From contig NC_054537.1 of assembly GCF_017654505.1 (NCBI RefSeq), positions 61,034,145 to 61,098,144 on the forward strand: a stretch of DNA of 64,000 nucleotides. Reading direction: 5' to 3'. Origin of the DNA: Polyodon spathula (Eukaryota; Chordata; Actinopteri; Acipenseriformes; Polyodontidae). The translations under genes and the position numbers were made by a program. The notes under the pieces are model-generated. The model was not told where the DNA came from. It did not search any database and was given only the letters and a program-made list of their open reading frames with translations. Below are positions 48,966-61,393 of the stretch, one piece after another (the first letter of the stretch is position 1; every line of letters starts with the position of its first letter).

Positions 48966-49640
48966 AAGGCCAAGAAAGAATTTTGCAAAAGCTGGAAGAA
49001 TTGTTTGACAGACTGATTTGACACAAGAATTGAGAGAAGATGGTAAATTCACGAGAGAGCAATTCAACAATACCTTAACAAGATGACTGTCCATGGGCGA
49101 AAACTAAGATGCAAACAGTACACAAAAGAAAGCGATTGGAGTTTTCCACTGAATACTTGAAGAAGCCTGATGATTTCTTCAACCAAATTTTATGGTCAGA
49201 TGAATCCAAAATATAACCTTTTTCACCAAGAAAGCAACAATATGTTTGGAGGAAGAGAGGAGAAGAATTTTAAGAAAAGTTCATCATGCTCAGCGTTAAA
49301 CATGGTGGAGGTTGTGTGATGGGATGTATGGGTTTGTTTTTCTTCCTCAGGCACTGGTGATCTTTGTATTGTAGAAGGATCAATGAATGCTGCAAAATAT
49401 CAAGAAATGTTGTACTCTTATTTGTTACCCAGTGCTAGAAGGCTTATTGGAGGGAGGTTTGTATTCCAGCAGGATAATCACCCCAAGCATTCTATGAAGT
49501 TTACCAGACTTGAATACCATCTAGATGTTGTGGATTGGCTTGCAGGCTGCTATTGCAAAAAAGAGACCAAAGTCAATTGTAGAACTCAAAGCTGTATGCG
49601 TTGAAGAATGGGCAAAAATATCCCTGTATCACTGTTTTTA

Positions 49641-51737
49641 ATATTACTGCTAAGTTATCTACTGGACATATTTATACTGAGCTTCAACTTATTACTACTG
49701 TTCGTTATCAAATCTGGACTGCAGCTTCTTCAGTCTTCCACTATAGCTTTAGTTGTATCATTTTGTGTTTTTTAATATCTCATTCAAAGTCTTATTTGCG
49801 GGGTGAACAAGTCATCCAAAATCTCCCATTTAATCGTCAGTAATGATCGGTGATTATTTAAGCTTTTTCTTTAGAGAAGAGCACCCGTCCCCATTTCCTG
49901 GGTTCCCCTGCTTGCTGCCATACTAATAGTTAAACTACTAGCTCTATAAGTGGTTGACTGTAAAGTTAAAAAGAAAAAAGAGTCATGTCTTTTCAATGTC
50001 AACTCATGGTAGGAATTCTAGAATTCAAAAGAGTGAAAAGGGCTTTGCATCTTTTTTTGTTCACTAATACTGTAGATAAGAAAAATATCAATAAAAAACA
50101 AATACACATTTCACATAATATGTGTATCGTAATGAAAATGTCAGTTTGACATGTAATACATTTTAAAAGACCTTGTGGTTTTTACAACCTACCCCCCCCC
50201 CCCCCCCCCCCAACAAAAAAGCTCAAATTGAATTCCTGTGCATGCCCCTGACTAAAGGAAACTAGTAAAATGTACTGACAAACTTTTAGACTGTCACAGT
50301 TATATTATACAGGGCACTTGTGTGATACATGACTGACAGAAGTACTGACAGTTTTCTTAGAATTACACAAGATCCACATTACTTGGTGGTTCACAGAGAG
50401 ACACATGGATATCCCCTCATAACCTCAGCAAATATTGTAATTTTCTCATTCTTATACCGTGGCTGTACAGTACTTTGCTTTTTCTATAGTTTACCATGGT
50501 TTGCCTTGTGTTTTGTATGCTTACTATACCACTCTGTGCTTTACTATTCTTTCACTATGCTTTATTACACTTACCTGTGCTTTTACTATGATAAACTTTT
50601 ATAGAGGTGGTTACTGACAAAGCTGGAAGAGTTTAATTGGAAACTTTTTTCTTGCAGCCTCTTTTTTTAACCAGTATAAAAACCTGAGCATATTACACTT
50701 GTCCCTTATATTTTAGATGTGACAAATCTTGTTTTTTTTTGTCATGAAAGGTATACCTTTTTACAAAAACATTGTTTTATAATTAAGAACAACCCACACA
50801 ATGTCCAAAGGCAGTGAAAAGCTGGAAATGGCTTTAGTTTGAAGCCTTGTAATTACCTTCTGAAGTGCACAAACCAGTTTCCGTTGCCTTCTTAAAAAGG
50901 CAAAAGACACAATTTCGATTTGTTTGAAAAACCCTTCCTCTACCATTAAGATGTTTCGCCTGTGTCTTTTAAAATCACTTGTGTATAAAGGCACACTCTC
51001 ATTAAAATGCATGAGGTCTTAATTCAGCCCAAATCAATCGTGTAAGTTTAACCTGTACCTCACTCAATATCCTATTTCCATGTGAAGAATACCACCTTTG
51101 TACGTGGCTTCTGAGAAAAGGCCAAGCGCCCGCTAATGTATTTATTTATTTATTTCTCTTCTGGTGTTTTATCTGGAGTCTTGTCAGTTCTCTTATTAGT
51201 TTGAGATTTCTACAATACTCTAAAGACAAACACTTCAACAACAACTTTGTACTTGATTTAAAAGGACCAGACACATCCTGCTGATAATACTCCAAGACAA
51301 TTGCTACCTGATAACTAAATCTGACATCTTATAAATCACAGCCCTTTACTGTTGTAATTACTTTTTTTACATCACTTAATAATTCAGTTCATGATTGATG
51401 CTAATATGAAGCTGGGAAGCTATTCAAATCCTTGATGATTTCATTGTACTGCTCTGATTTTGGAGTCCCAGTATATCTGTATGCACATTTCTGATCATTA
51501 CAAACAGGTCCAATGGGTTTATTATACAACCAAACATTTTGGTTAAAACTTGTTCATTTTAAACCATTGTTGCTAGTTCCTGTGGCTTGAGACTGATTGA
51601 GGAAAGTGATGTCCTCGAAAAGCCCTGTGGAGCAAAAAGGAAACCGGATGGAAAATGCTTTTACGTAAGCTCTTCAAACCCTGTTTGGGTTCCAAAACCT
51701 TTTTGAATATAACTACTAATATTGATGATATCTGTAT
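49641..51737. other. No gene recognised
   Basis: Spacer with a C-run at 50192-50210 and a degenerate tandem-like stretch at 50462-50600 built on TTTACTAT and CTATGCTTTA words. A minus-strand frame at 50761-51012 shows no domain. Confidence 0.4.
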
Positions 51738-51887
51738 ATATATATATATATAATATAGATCTATCGATATTATAGATATGGATGTAATAAATATCGGGTT
51801 AGCTATATATAATATTCACACCTGTTCAGTAGACAAGGCAGGACACCAGTGACACTCATGTATAGAATCTTTATCCTAATCCACCGC

Positions 51888-53568
<1,681 letters not shown>

Positions 53569-53633
<65 letters not shown>

Positions 53634-53644
53634 TATATATATAC
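53569..53644. repeat. (TA)n microsatellite
   Basis: TA dinucleotides directly after the Tc1 right end, mirroring the TA tract on its left. Confidence 0.95.
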
Positions 53645-54062
53645 AGCAGGGAGTGGGTTAATATCCTCCCTGCCAAAAACATCTGCGAATACATGTTTGT
53701 TTATTTAGTTTGTTTAATTATCACTCTCACCTGGGGATTATTGTAAATTAGGACCAGGTGCAGGGTATAAATAGTCAGCAGCCAGACTACTCGAGGATGC
53801 TGAGTAGAAGGGAGCAGACGGTGCGCTCTGTTCCCGGGCAGTCAGAATAAAAGTGCTGTATTTAACCTGTGTGGTTATGTTGTTTATTTGTTTTTATGCC
53901 AGGTAAAAGGCTTAGCCATCCTGTGTGTTAGTCAGGGACCTGGTCAAAGTTAGTGCTCAAAACGAGCTAGGTGTTTCTTTTCATTTTTGTTTTGTTATTA
54001 AAAATTGCGCAGCTGCGCTTTAAAACGCTCATTTTGTGTCTGGGTCTGTATTTTAAAGGCCT
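53645..54062 (+). mobile_element. LTR, family C copy 2
   Basis: GCAGGGAGTGGGTTAATATC followed by CTCCCTGCC is the palindromic start seen at 9438 (minus). TATAAATA at 53766-53773 and AATAAA at 53847-53852 give promoter and poly(A) signals. GAGCTAGGTGTTTCTTTTCA near 53965 matches family C copy 1. No coding sequence follows directly. The right end is approximate. Confidence 0.6.
53766..53773 (+). promoter_or_regulatory. TATA box of family C LTR
   Basis: TATAAATA sits about 120 bp into the LTR and 80 bp upstream of AATAAA. Confidence 0.5.
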
Positions 54063-54066
54063 AAAC

Positions 54067-54150
54067 CAGGGGTGGCCAACCGGTGTCTCCAGACCCGCAT
54101 GCGGCTTTTTTGTGTTCAAGATGCAGCTCTTCGAACTTCCCATATATTTC
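54067..54150 (+). mobile_element. Possible hAT-type element terminus
   Basis: CAGGGGTGGCCAACCGGTGT, then CCGCATGCGGCTTTTTTGTG and GCAGCTCTTCG, resembles the CAGGGGTGGCCAACC end of hAT-related elements. The opposite end was not found. Confidence 0.4.
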
Positions 54151-56939
54151 ATTACATGTTAGCTTGCTTAAGTTCAAGAGGCGTGAAGCAAGGGGGTTTC
54201 CAATTTCCTGTCAATTAGTTCCTATTTACTATTTAAGCCCTGATCACTTGCACCTTTTGCTATCTAAAATTTCGTTTTGTAACACGCTCAGACACCGTCT
54301 TTTCGTGTTTCTCCGCTAATCTACACTTCGTTGCCTTTCACTGGGGGTCAATTCTCTGCGCAGCACTCCCAAGATATTATCAAATATTTTCCTACCTGCT
54401 CCGGTGCTGCTTCTCATCATTCAGCTTCTCCGTTCGGCTGCAGGAGCTCCTGAGTTAGTCCTTCCTGCTCTTTCCAGCAACCAGCCAGCAACAGCACCGT
54501 TCAGCCACAGTTCCATTTCTCATCTCGTCCGCGTCTTCATTAGACAAACTGGCCCTCCATTAAAATCTCTAAAGCTCCTTCAACAAGACATCGACATTCC
54601 TGCCGTCAGCGTTTGCCTTGCCATCGCTCCTATTTAATCCACCATAAAGATCTGTCAACTGAACATTCCTTCACTCTTCGCTTGCAATCAAGCACCCCCT
54701 CCTCTGCTCCCAGAGCCAGCAAAAACTACCGTTCCTTCATGGGATCCTGCCCTGAACTTCTATTGGCTACGTTCAACGTTTTACGGACCTGTCCATTCAG
54801 TTTCATGCTCCGTTTCGCCGTGTGGTGGCTCGTGCTTTCGACTCGTCGCAACAAGATTCAACAACACTGCTGTTTTGCAACTTTTTCACCAGCACTTCTC
54901 GGTTCGTGGCTATCACAGCAAAGCCCTCATTGCGTGACTGCGGGGAGTGGTAAAGTAACCATGGTGACCAGGCAGCTTAATCTGCACTGCGAGCTCCCTA
55001 CTTCAGTACTGTAATTTTCTGGCTTGCTTGCTGCTGGGCTTTCACAACCTGCGAGGGCTCATTCAACTCGTCGAATTGTGACATCTAAATACTGCGTTAA
55101 CGTATTCATATACATGACTGTCCTAAAACATGTAACGAAGATATTAAAATCTAAAAGAGTACGCAATTGTTGTTCTACACCGACAAGGCTTTTAATCACA
55201 ATAACCAAGTATTCTACCCGGCTTCCCTCGTGCCAATGGTTAATTCTAATCACAACCGCTAGATGGCAGTGTACCATCATTAATTTTATACAGTATGCTC
55301 ACTGGTTTGCTATCAAATGTGAACTCAGTAAGTCCCGTTTGTTGTCATTCTGAGGGATTTACAGGAGACCCTCCCTCACCTTTTGTAGCAATTGACATTC
55401 TCCAATTTCAACAGTTCCCCTCTTCAAGGACCTGGTCATGAAGCAACCTTAATCAGCTGTTTGATATGCTCAGTATCTACCGTCATAGTAATGTCCTGTT
55501 TTCCTGCATCACGCATCCATTCCTGTGACTGATTCCTGTTCCCAGATTCGTGTTTTCTCATCTGGCACTGCTCCTCCAGTCCAACCAGCTTCATCAAAAG
55601 TCATCATTTCACCAACGCGAGCCGCTAGTCAGTCATGGAACCATGTCCTACGACTTATCAATGTTTCAGTCAATGTCTTCCTACCCCCAATAGACAATAA
55701 ACTGCTTCCGACCAATCAATAGGTTTTGCAGACGCCTCGGAACAACATATTCTTCGTCCTCTCTGGTTCTGCAGCTGTCTCAGATCTCTGCAATCTTCAT
55801 CTCTGCCCAAAAGCAGCCCCATCTCTGGCCCCATCTAAATCGGCCTTAACACCGAAAGACCAATATCTACTGCATTCAGCAGATCCCTACTCTCTGCAGA
55901 AGACCACCCCACTCTACCGATGGTAGTCCTCCGTCTCTATTCCAGATCTCTGCTTCAGCAAATCTCTGCTCTCACAGCTGGGCCTCTGCACACTACTGAC
56001 AGCATTCCATTGTTTTCTTCTTCAGACCTCTGCTCTGTTCAGCAGATCCCGCCCTCTACTGTTAATTGCTCCTCACTACAGCAGATCTCCACTCCCTCTT
56101 CAGATCTGTTCACTACTGCAGCTGCAAAGTCGCTCTAGTTTACTGTTGAAGTCTGCAGCTGCACTTCTCCAGAGCCAACAATGCTCCAGCCTTCCTCCAA
56201 TACGCAGATCGTGGCAGTATTCCCACAATCAAGGCTAACGCTAATCTCCATCTAATCAAAATACGACACTTCTTCAGCAATCCTATTCCTCCCAAATGTT
56301 ACAGCATTAATACTTGGTTTGAGATGTGGTACGAGACTGGAAATCTGTCTTGATTATGAGTTAAGGTTTTCCACTATTAAGAGAATAACTGGCGTTGCGA
56401 AACCCAAATCTCTGAATGTGAGTTTACCTTTTCCATTTCAAGCAGACATGATAGTAGCAAACCGCTGATCGATCCTGTATTAACTAACACATAGAAAGGT
56501 GGCATCTCATCCTTGCCCTCATTTCTAGAACATGGGGCGCAAAGGAGCCGTGCTTCCCCAGTAGCCGATTCATGTTCGTTCAGTCCAGCTGCCACCTCAG
56601 CCCTCAGTTCCAGCTCTTTATCTGCCTCTACTTTCAGTATCCAAGTTCAGTCAGTTGGTCCCATTTTCCACAACCCCCATCTAGAATCCTCAGCTTCTCC
56701 AGATGCTATTTAACTGAAACCTACTCTCAGTAACCCCCTTCAATCTGCTCAGCATTACATGTCTGCAGCCCTCCACCTTGTTCAAGCTCCTATTCTACAG
56801 CCTGCTCAGCGTCTTCAATCCCCTGAGCCCAGATTCGAATAATCATAGCCCTTCAATCAAAACCTGGCTCTCATGGTCAGTGCTAGGGATTCTCTCCAAC
56901 TCCCTCCAGTCTCTCCATATTCAGCATTCTGTCTGACCC
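54151..56939 (+). other. Ser/Pro-rich decayed sequence, probably 5' part of the recombinase element
   Basis: C-rich on the plus strand, with overlapping Ser/Pro/Leu-rich frames (e.g. 54404-54637, 54613-55014, 55525-55722, 55726-55926). No reverse transcriptase or gag motif is recognisable. CAGATCTCTGC, CAGATCCCTAC and TCAGATCTCTGCA phrases recur at 55780-56110, suggesting internal low-order repeats. Orientation and base bias match the recombinase region that follows, so I assign it tentatively to the same element. Confidence 0.35.
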
Positions 56940-57157
56940 TCTGTGGGATTCTTAAGAGCTTTCCCCCTGCCTCACCTTCCCATCTGTCTATATCATATCC
57001 TCCATTTGCTAATTTCCAGTCTTCTGAAAAGCCACTTCTCCCCGTACAATGATTTACCCATGGAGATCAACTGCCTCTTGGCCACCTTCCATGTTTACTC
57101 CATCACTTGGCTGCGTACCTCAGGACGGATCAATTCAGCACGGTCAGTCCACTCACA
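56940..57157 (+). pseudogene. Tyrosine-recombinase element, unit 1 (left of LINE)
   Basis: The frame reads LLKSHFSPYNDLPMEINCLL and ends SARSVHSH where LINE copy 3 is inserted. The right side of the LINE (61394) continues VKDQVPYLPFQG in phase once one copy of the duplicated TCCACTCACA is ignored. The FSPY..L..E/T..CL pattern recurs in unit 2 at 61853. The family resembles fish Ngaro/DIRS-like recombinases, whose clearer C-terminal motif HSFRIG is seen in unit 2. Confidence 0.6.
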
Positions 57158-57214
57158 TAAGAACATAAGAACATAAGAATTTTACAAACGAGAGGAGGCC
57201 ATTCGGCCCATCTT

Positions 57215-60044
57215 GCTCGTTTGGTTGTTAGTAGCTTATTGGATCCCAGGGTGTCAGCTTCAACAACATTACTGGGGAGTTGGTTCCAGACCTTCACAAT
57301 TCTCTATGTAAAAAAGTGCCTCCTATTTTCTGTTCTGAATGCCCCTTTGTCTATTCTCCATTTGTGACCCCTGGTCCTTGTTTCTTTTTTCAAGCTGAAA
57401 AAGTCCCTTGGGTCAACATTGTCAATACCTTTTAGAATTTTGAATGCCTGAATTAGGTCGCCACGTAGTCTTCTTTGTTCAAGACTGAACAGATTCAATT
57501 ATTTTAGCCTGTCTGCATATGACATGCCTTTTAAGCCCGGAATAATTCTGGTCGCTCCTCTTTGCACTCTTTCTAGAGCAACAATATCTTTTTTATAGCG
57601 AGGTGACCAGAACTGCATACAATATTCAAGATGAGGTCTTACTAGTGCATTGTACAGTTTTAACATTACTTCCCTTGATTTAAATTCAACACTTTTCACA
57701 ATGTATCCGAGCATCTTGTTAGCCTTTTTTATAGCTTCCCCACATTGTCTAGATGAACACATTTCTGAGTCAACAAAAACTCCTAGGTCTTTTTCATAGA
57801 TTCCTTCTCCATTTTCAGTATCTCCTATATGATATTTATAATGTACATTTTTATTTCCTGCGTGTAGTACCTTACACTTTTCTCTATTAAATGTCATTTG
57901 CCATGTGTCTGCCCAGTTCTGAATCTTGTCTAGATCATTTTGAATGACCTTTGCTGCTGCAACAGTGTTTGCCACTCCTCCTACTTTTGTGTCGTCTGCA
58001 AATTTAACAAGTTTGCTTACTATACCAGAATCTAAATCATTAATGTAGATTAGGAATAGCAGAGGACCTAATACTGATCCCTGTGGTACACCACTGGTTA
58101 CCACACTCCATTCTGAGGTTTTTCCTCTAATCAGTACTTCTGGTTTTCTACATGTTAACCACTCCCTAATCCATGTACATGTGTTTCCTTGAATCCCAAC
58201 TGCGTTCAGTTTGAGAATTAATCTTTTGTGTGGGACTTTGTCAAAAGCTTTCTGGAAATCTAAATAAACCATGTCATATGCTTTGCAATTATCCATTATC
58301 GATGTTGCATCCTCAAATAAAGCAAGTTAGTTAGACATGATCTCCCTTTCCTAAAACCATGCTGACTGTCTCCCAGGACCTTGTTACCATATAGGTAATT
58401 TTCCATTTTGGATCTTATTATAGTTTCCATAAGTTTGCATATAATAGAAGTCAGGCTTACTGGTCTGTAGTTACCTGGTTCAGTTTTATTTCCCTTTTTG
58501 TGGATCGGTGTTACGTTTGCAATTTTCCAGTCTGTCGGTACCATCCCTGTGTCAAGAGACTGCTGCATAAGAAACATAAGAAACATAAGAAAGTTTACAA
58601 ACGATCTTGGTTAGCAGTTTGTAAATTACTTCTTTCATTTCTTTGAGTACTACTGGGAGGATCTCATCCGGCCCAGGGGATTTGTTTATTTTAAGAGCTC
58701 CTAGTCCCTTTAACACTTCTACCCCAGTTATGCTAAAGTTATTTAAAACTGGATAGGAACTGTATGACATGTGGGGCATGTTGTCAGTATCTTCCTTTGT
58801 AAAAACTTGTGAAAAGTAATCATTTAATATATTTGCTATTTTTTTTCTTCATCTACCATTTTGCCATTTGTATCTCTTAAACATTTAATCTCCTCTTTGA
58901 GTGTTCTCTTGCTGTTGTAATATTGGAAAAACATTTTGGAATTGGTTTTAGCTCCCTTAGCAATGTTCATTTCTATTTCTCTCTTGGCCTTTCTAACTTC
59001 CTTTTTGACTTGCGTTTGCAGTTCCGTGTACTCTTTCTGCGTACTTTCTTTTTGGTCCTTTTTTAATGCTCTGTAAAGTGCCTTTTTTCGCTGAATATTT
59101 TTTTTTAATTGATCTATTAAACCATTTTGGCAATTTAGTTTTACATTTAGATTTGTCTACTTTAGGGACGTAATTGTTTTGCGCCTCTAGTACTACATTT
59201 TTGAAGAACAACCATCCTTTTTCTGTGAGTGTTTTCTCTATTTTACTCCAATCTACTTCTGTTAGTCTCTGTTTCATACCTTCATAGTTTGCTTTTCTAA
59301 AATTGTAAACCTTAGCTTTAGTCATTACTTTTGGGGTTTTAAAAAACACTTCAAATGAGACCATGTTGTGGTCTGAGTTTGCCAGTGGTTCTCTGACCTC
59401 TGTTTTAGTTACTCTGTCTTCGTTATTTGAAAAGACTAAATCAAGGCAATTGTGTTAGGAAGCAGTCATTTGTCATTTCCACCATTTCAATTTCATCCTT
59501 CGTGCTACCCACCGGGTTTTCCCATTTTATATGGGGGAAGTTGAAATCCCCCATTAGTATGGCTTCTCCTTTGCTACCTGCATTTCTAATGTCATTGTAT
59601 AACAGATTATTTTGCTCACCATCTGAATCTGGCAGTCTATAGCATGCTCCTATTATTATGCCCTTTGAATTTTTGTCCGTTATTCTGACCCATATTGATT
59701 CGGTTCTATTTTCTTTGTCCAGGTTTAACACCTGGGCTTCAAGACTGTTTCTTATGTATAGTGCCACCCCTCCTCCTTTTCTCTTCTGTCCTGTCTGTCT
59801 TTCCTATACAGTGTATACCCACAAATATTATAGTTGTCCCCATCACTCTCAGACAACCAAGTTTCTGTAACACCTATCACATCATAGTTACCTGTTAGTG
59901 CAGTAGCTTCAAGTTCTAGAATTTTGTTTCTGATACTTCTAGCATTTAGATAAATACATTTAATGGTTGTCTTACCAGAGTTGTTGTTCTTGTTTTGATG
60001 CGGTCTCCCTTCTGTTTTTTTGTTGATTTCTCCCCCCTTCCTTT
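57215..60044 (-). pseudogene. CR1-like ORF2: endonuclease and reverse transcriptase
   Basis: The protein nicks target DNA and primes reverse transcription there. It begins in a frame overlapping the ORF1 stop with no ATG seen. TIKCIYLNARSIRNKILELE and VIGVTETWLSESDGDNYNIC show the endonuclease N-terminus and catalytic Glu. After a shift near 59770 come VRITDKNSKGIIIGACYRLP and ILMGDFNFPHIKWENP (GDFN). About 40 bp are missing near 59450, then the SDHN end. The RT has [79 protein letters not shown] and KFADDTKVGG (palm FADD near 58000). Defects: frameshift near 58990, a 34-bp insertion at 58569, a small deletion near 58315, and CAG to TAG after RRHFFT near 57306. Confidence 0.9.
58569..58602 (-). 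repeat. 34-bp LINE-tail insertion within ORF2
   Basis: Copy 1 is continuous here (plus-strand equivalent TGCTGCAT then GATCTTGG). Copy 3 has AAGAAACATAAGAAACATAA and GAAAGTTTACAAAC in between, which is the reverse complement of the family's own 3' end with its short tandem repeat. It disrupts the RT frame. Confidence 0.8.
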
Positions 60045-60991
60045 CTAGTTTAAATGCTTCTGAACCTGCTCGAGGATCTTTTCTCCAAATAGACTGGTTC
60101 CCTTGTTATTTAAGTGCAGTCCATCCCGTCTATTCAGATAGTCCTCGTTGTAGAATGTGGTCCAATGATCAAGATAGGTGAAGCCTTCCCTTGTGCACCA
60201 CGTCTTCAGCTATGAGTTTTGATTAATTATTTCCAGCTGTCCATGTGGTCCTTTGCAAGGTGCCGGTAGTATACCAGAAAATACCACAGTTTTGGTTTTC
60301 TCTTTTAATTTCCTTCCTAGCTCTCTGAATTTGTTTTGCAGGGATTTTGGTCTGTCTCTTCCAATGTTGTTTGTACCGATGTGGACGACTACTACCGGGT
60401 CATCTCCTGTTTGTTCAAGGAGCCTGTCCACGTTATCAGTGATGTGCTTGACCGAGGCTCCCGGAAGGCAGCACACTGTTGTAGTAAGGGGGTCCAAACT
60501 ACAAATTGAACTTGCTGTGTTTCTCAATATGGAGTCCCCAACAATCATGACCTCCCTTCTTTTTACTGTCTGGTCACCACTGTCAATAGGGTCCTGGATG
60601 TTGTTCCTTTCATTCTCTTGTTGTTGGTTCTGCTCATCAAAATTCTGAAGTGGCTCAAATTTGTTGGTTGTTTTGATTTCTGGTGGTTGTGTTTGACGAA
60701 GTTTCTTTTTTTCCCTGCTTCTGCCTACCTGAACCCAGCTGTTCTGACCTTCTATCTCCCTGGTGGCTTTCAGTCTGTTAGGGGTGATGCAGACTTCCAT
60801 GAATTGTGGGTATGCCAGTTCCTCAAGATCCTGTTGCTGTCTCACTTCTTCCAGCTCCATTTCTAGCATACTTACTGTTTATGCAAATCCTGGATCGCGC
60901 TACACTTTACGCACACTTGGTTTAGCTCCTCTGGGTTTTCTCGGATTTCCCACATCAAGCAGGTGTCACAGATTACTGGCTTGAAGACCAT
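60045..60991 (-). pseudogene. CR1-like ORF1: zinc-binding-like N-terminus and SGNH esterase
   Basis: The start at 60991 gives MVFKPVICDTCLMWEIRENP and later VCVKCSAIQDLHK; two CxxC pairs suggest a small zinc-binding fold. A stop/frameshift at about 60872 precedes LEMELEEVRQQQDLEEL, a short coiled-coil-like stretch. The esterase follows: VMIVGDSILRN (GDS block, catalytic Ser), LPGASVKHITDNVDRLLEQT, VVVVHIGTNNIGRDRP (GxxN block). After an in-frame TAG at 60210-60212 comes YLNRRDGLHLNNKGTSLFGE (D..H block). Esterase-bearing ORF1 proteins are established for CR1-like LINEs. The residues of the catalytic triad are all visible, so only two lesions separate it from an open frame. Confidence 0.85.
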
Positions 60992-60999
60992 GTTGAGGG

Positions 61000-61383
61000 T
61001 TTTTTTTTTAAGTTTAGTTTCTTCTGCAGCCGTCAACCTGCTTTCAAACTGCTTCTAAACTGCTCTGTACTTTTCCACGTCTGTACTTCTCCCACTCGCT
61101 GTCGCTGGGAAGACTGCCTCGTTTAACTGCGTTGTTCTGCTGTGCTGTTGGCTCCTCCCCTTGCCTGTGTCTCAGAACGGCGCTGAATTTGAATCAGCTG
61201 CTCCGAGTTTCAGCTTGTTTGTTATCAGAAAAACAAACGCGGCTGTTTGACTTTGAGCTGCTGCTGTGTTTCTCCAATGTCCTGTGTTTTCTGGTTAAAG
61301 CAATTAAAGATGCAATTTCTCCTTTCTGCTTCTAAACTGCTCTGTACTTTTCCACGCCTGTACTTCTCCCACTCGCTGTCGCT
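61000..61383 (-). promoter_or_regulatory. LINE 5' leader with repeated 56-bp unit
   Basis: A 56-bp unit (GCTTCTAAACTGCTCTGTAC...CTCGCTGTCGCT on the plus strand) occurs at 61051-61106 and again at 61328-61383, period 277 bp, with one difference seen (CGTCTG versus CGCCTG). The outer copy ends exactly at the element's 5' boundary. A tandem leader arrangement of this sort can be a promoter monomer array in LINEs; promoter function here is inference. Confidence 0.6.
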
Positions 61384-61393
61384 TCCACTCACA

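Larger units (their letters stand above)
48227..49640 (+). mobile_element. Tc1/mariner element, family 2 (LTR inside)
   Basis: The left end TACAGTTGTAGTCAAAATGG has the CAGTTGTAGTC start of fish Tc1 elements, with TA before it. A solo LTR splits it at 48321-48965. The right inverted end was not found, so the element is cut or too diverged; 49640 is the end of transposase similarity. Confidence 0.7.
48240..49640 (+). pseudogene. Tc1 transposase pseudogene, family 2
   Basis: A short piece before the LTR (HRRTETTARSARCGR) fits the end of the DNA-binding region. After the LTR: FNQILWSDESKI with the first catalytic Asp, a degenerate VKHGGGCVMG block, INECCKISRNVV-type sequence, GGRFVFQQDNHPKHSMKFT with the second Asp, then KRPKSIVELKAVCVEEWAKI in another frame, the usual C-terminus. 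The block with the catalytic Glu (normally SPDLNPIE) is lost around 49540. Inactive. Confidence 0.75.
57158..61383 (-). mobile_element. CR1-like LINE, copy 3, near full-length
   Basis: The 4226-bp element is bounded by TCCACTCACA on both sides (57148-57157, 61384-61393), a 10-bp target duplication. Read on the minus strand: a leader with a repeated 56-bp unit, ORF1 (zinc-binding-like N-terminus plus esterase), ORF2 (endonuclease plus RT), a short 3' UTR and a (TTCTTATG)-type end of about three units. Copies 1 and 2 are truncated versions of the same family. It is the only copy here with ORF1 and the leader, and it lies inside the recombinase element. Confidence 0.95.

Noticed and set aside
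50462..50600. Minisatellite of TTTACTAT/CTATGCTTTA words
   Set aside because: Units are too degenerate to define a period by eye; noted only as low-complexity sequence.
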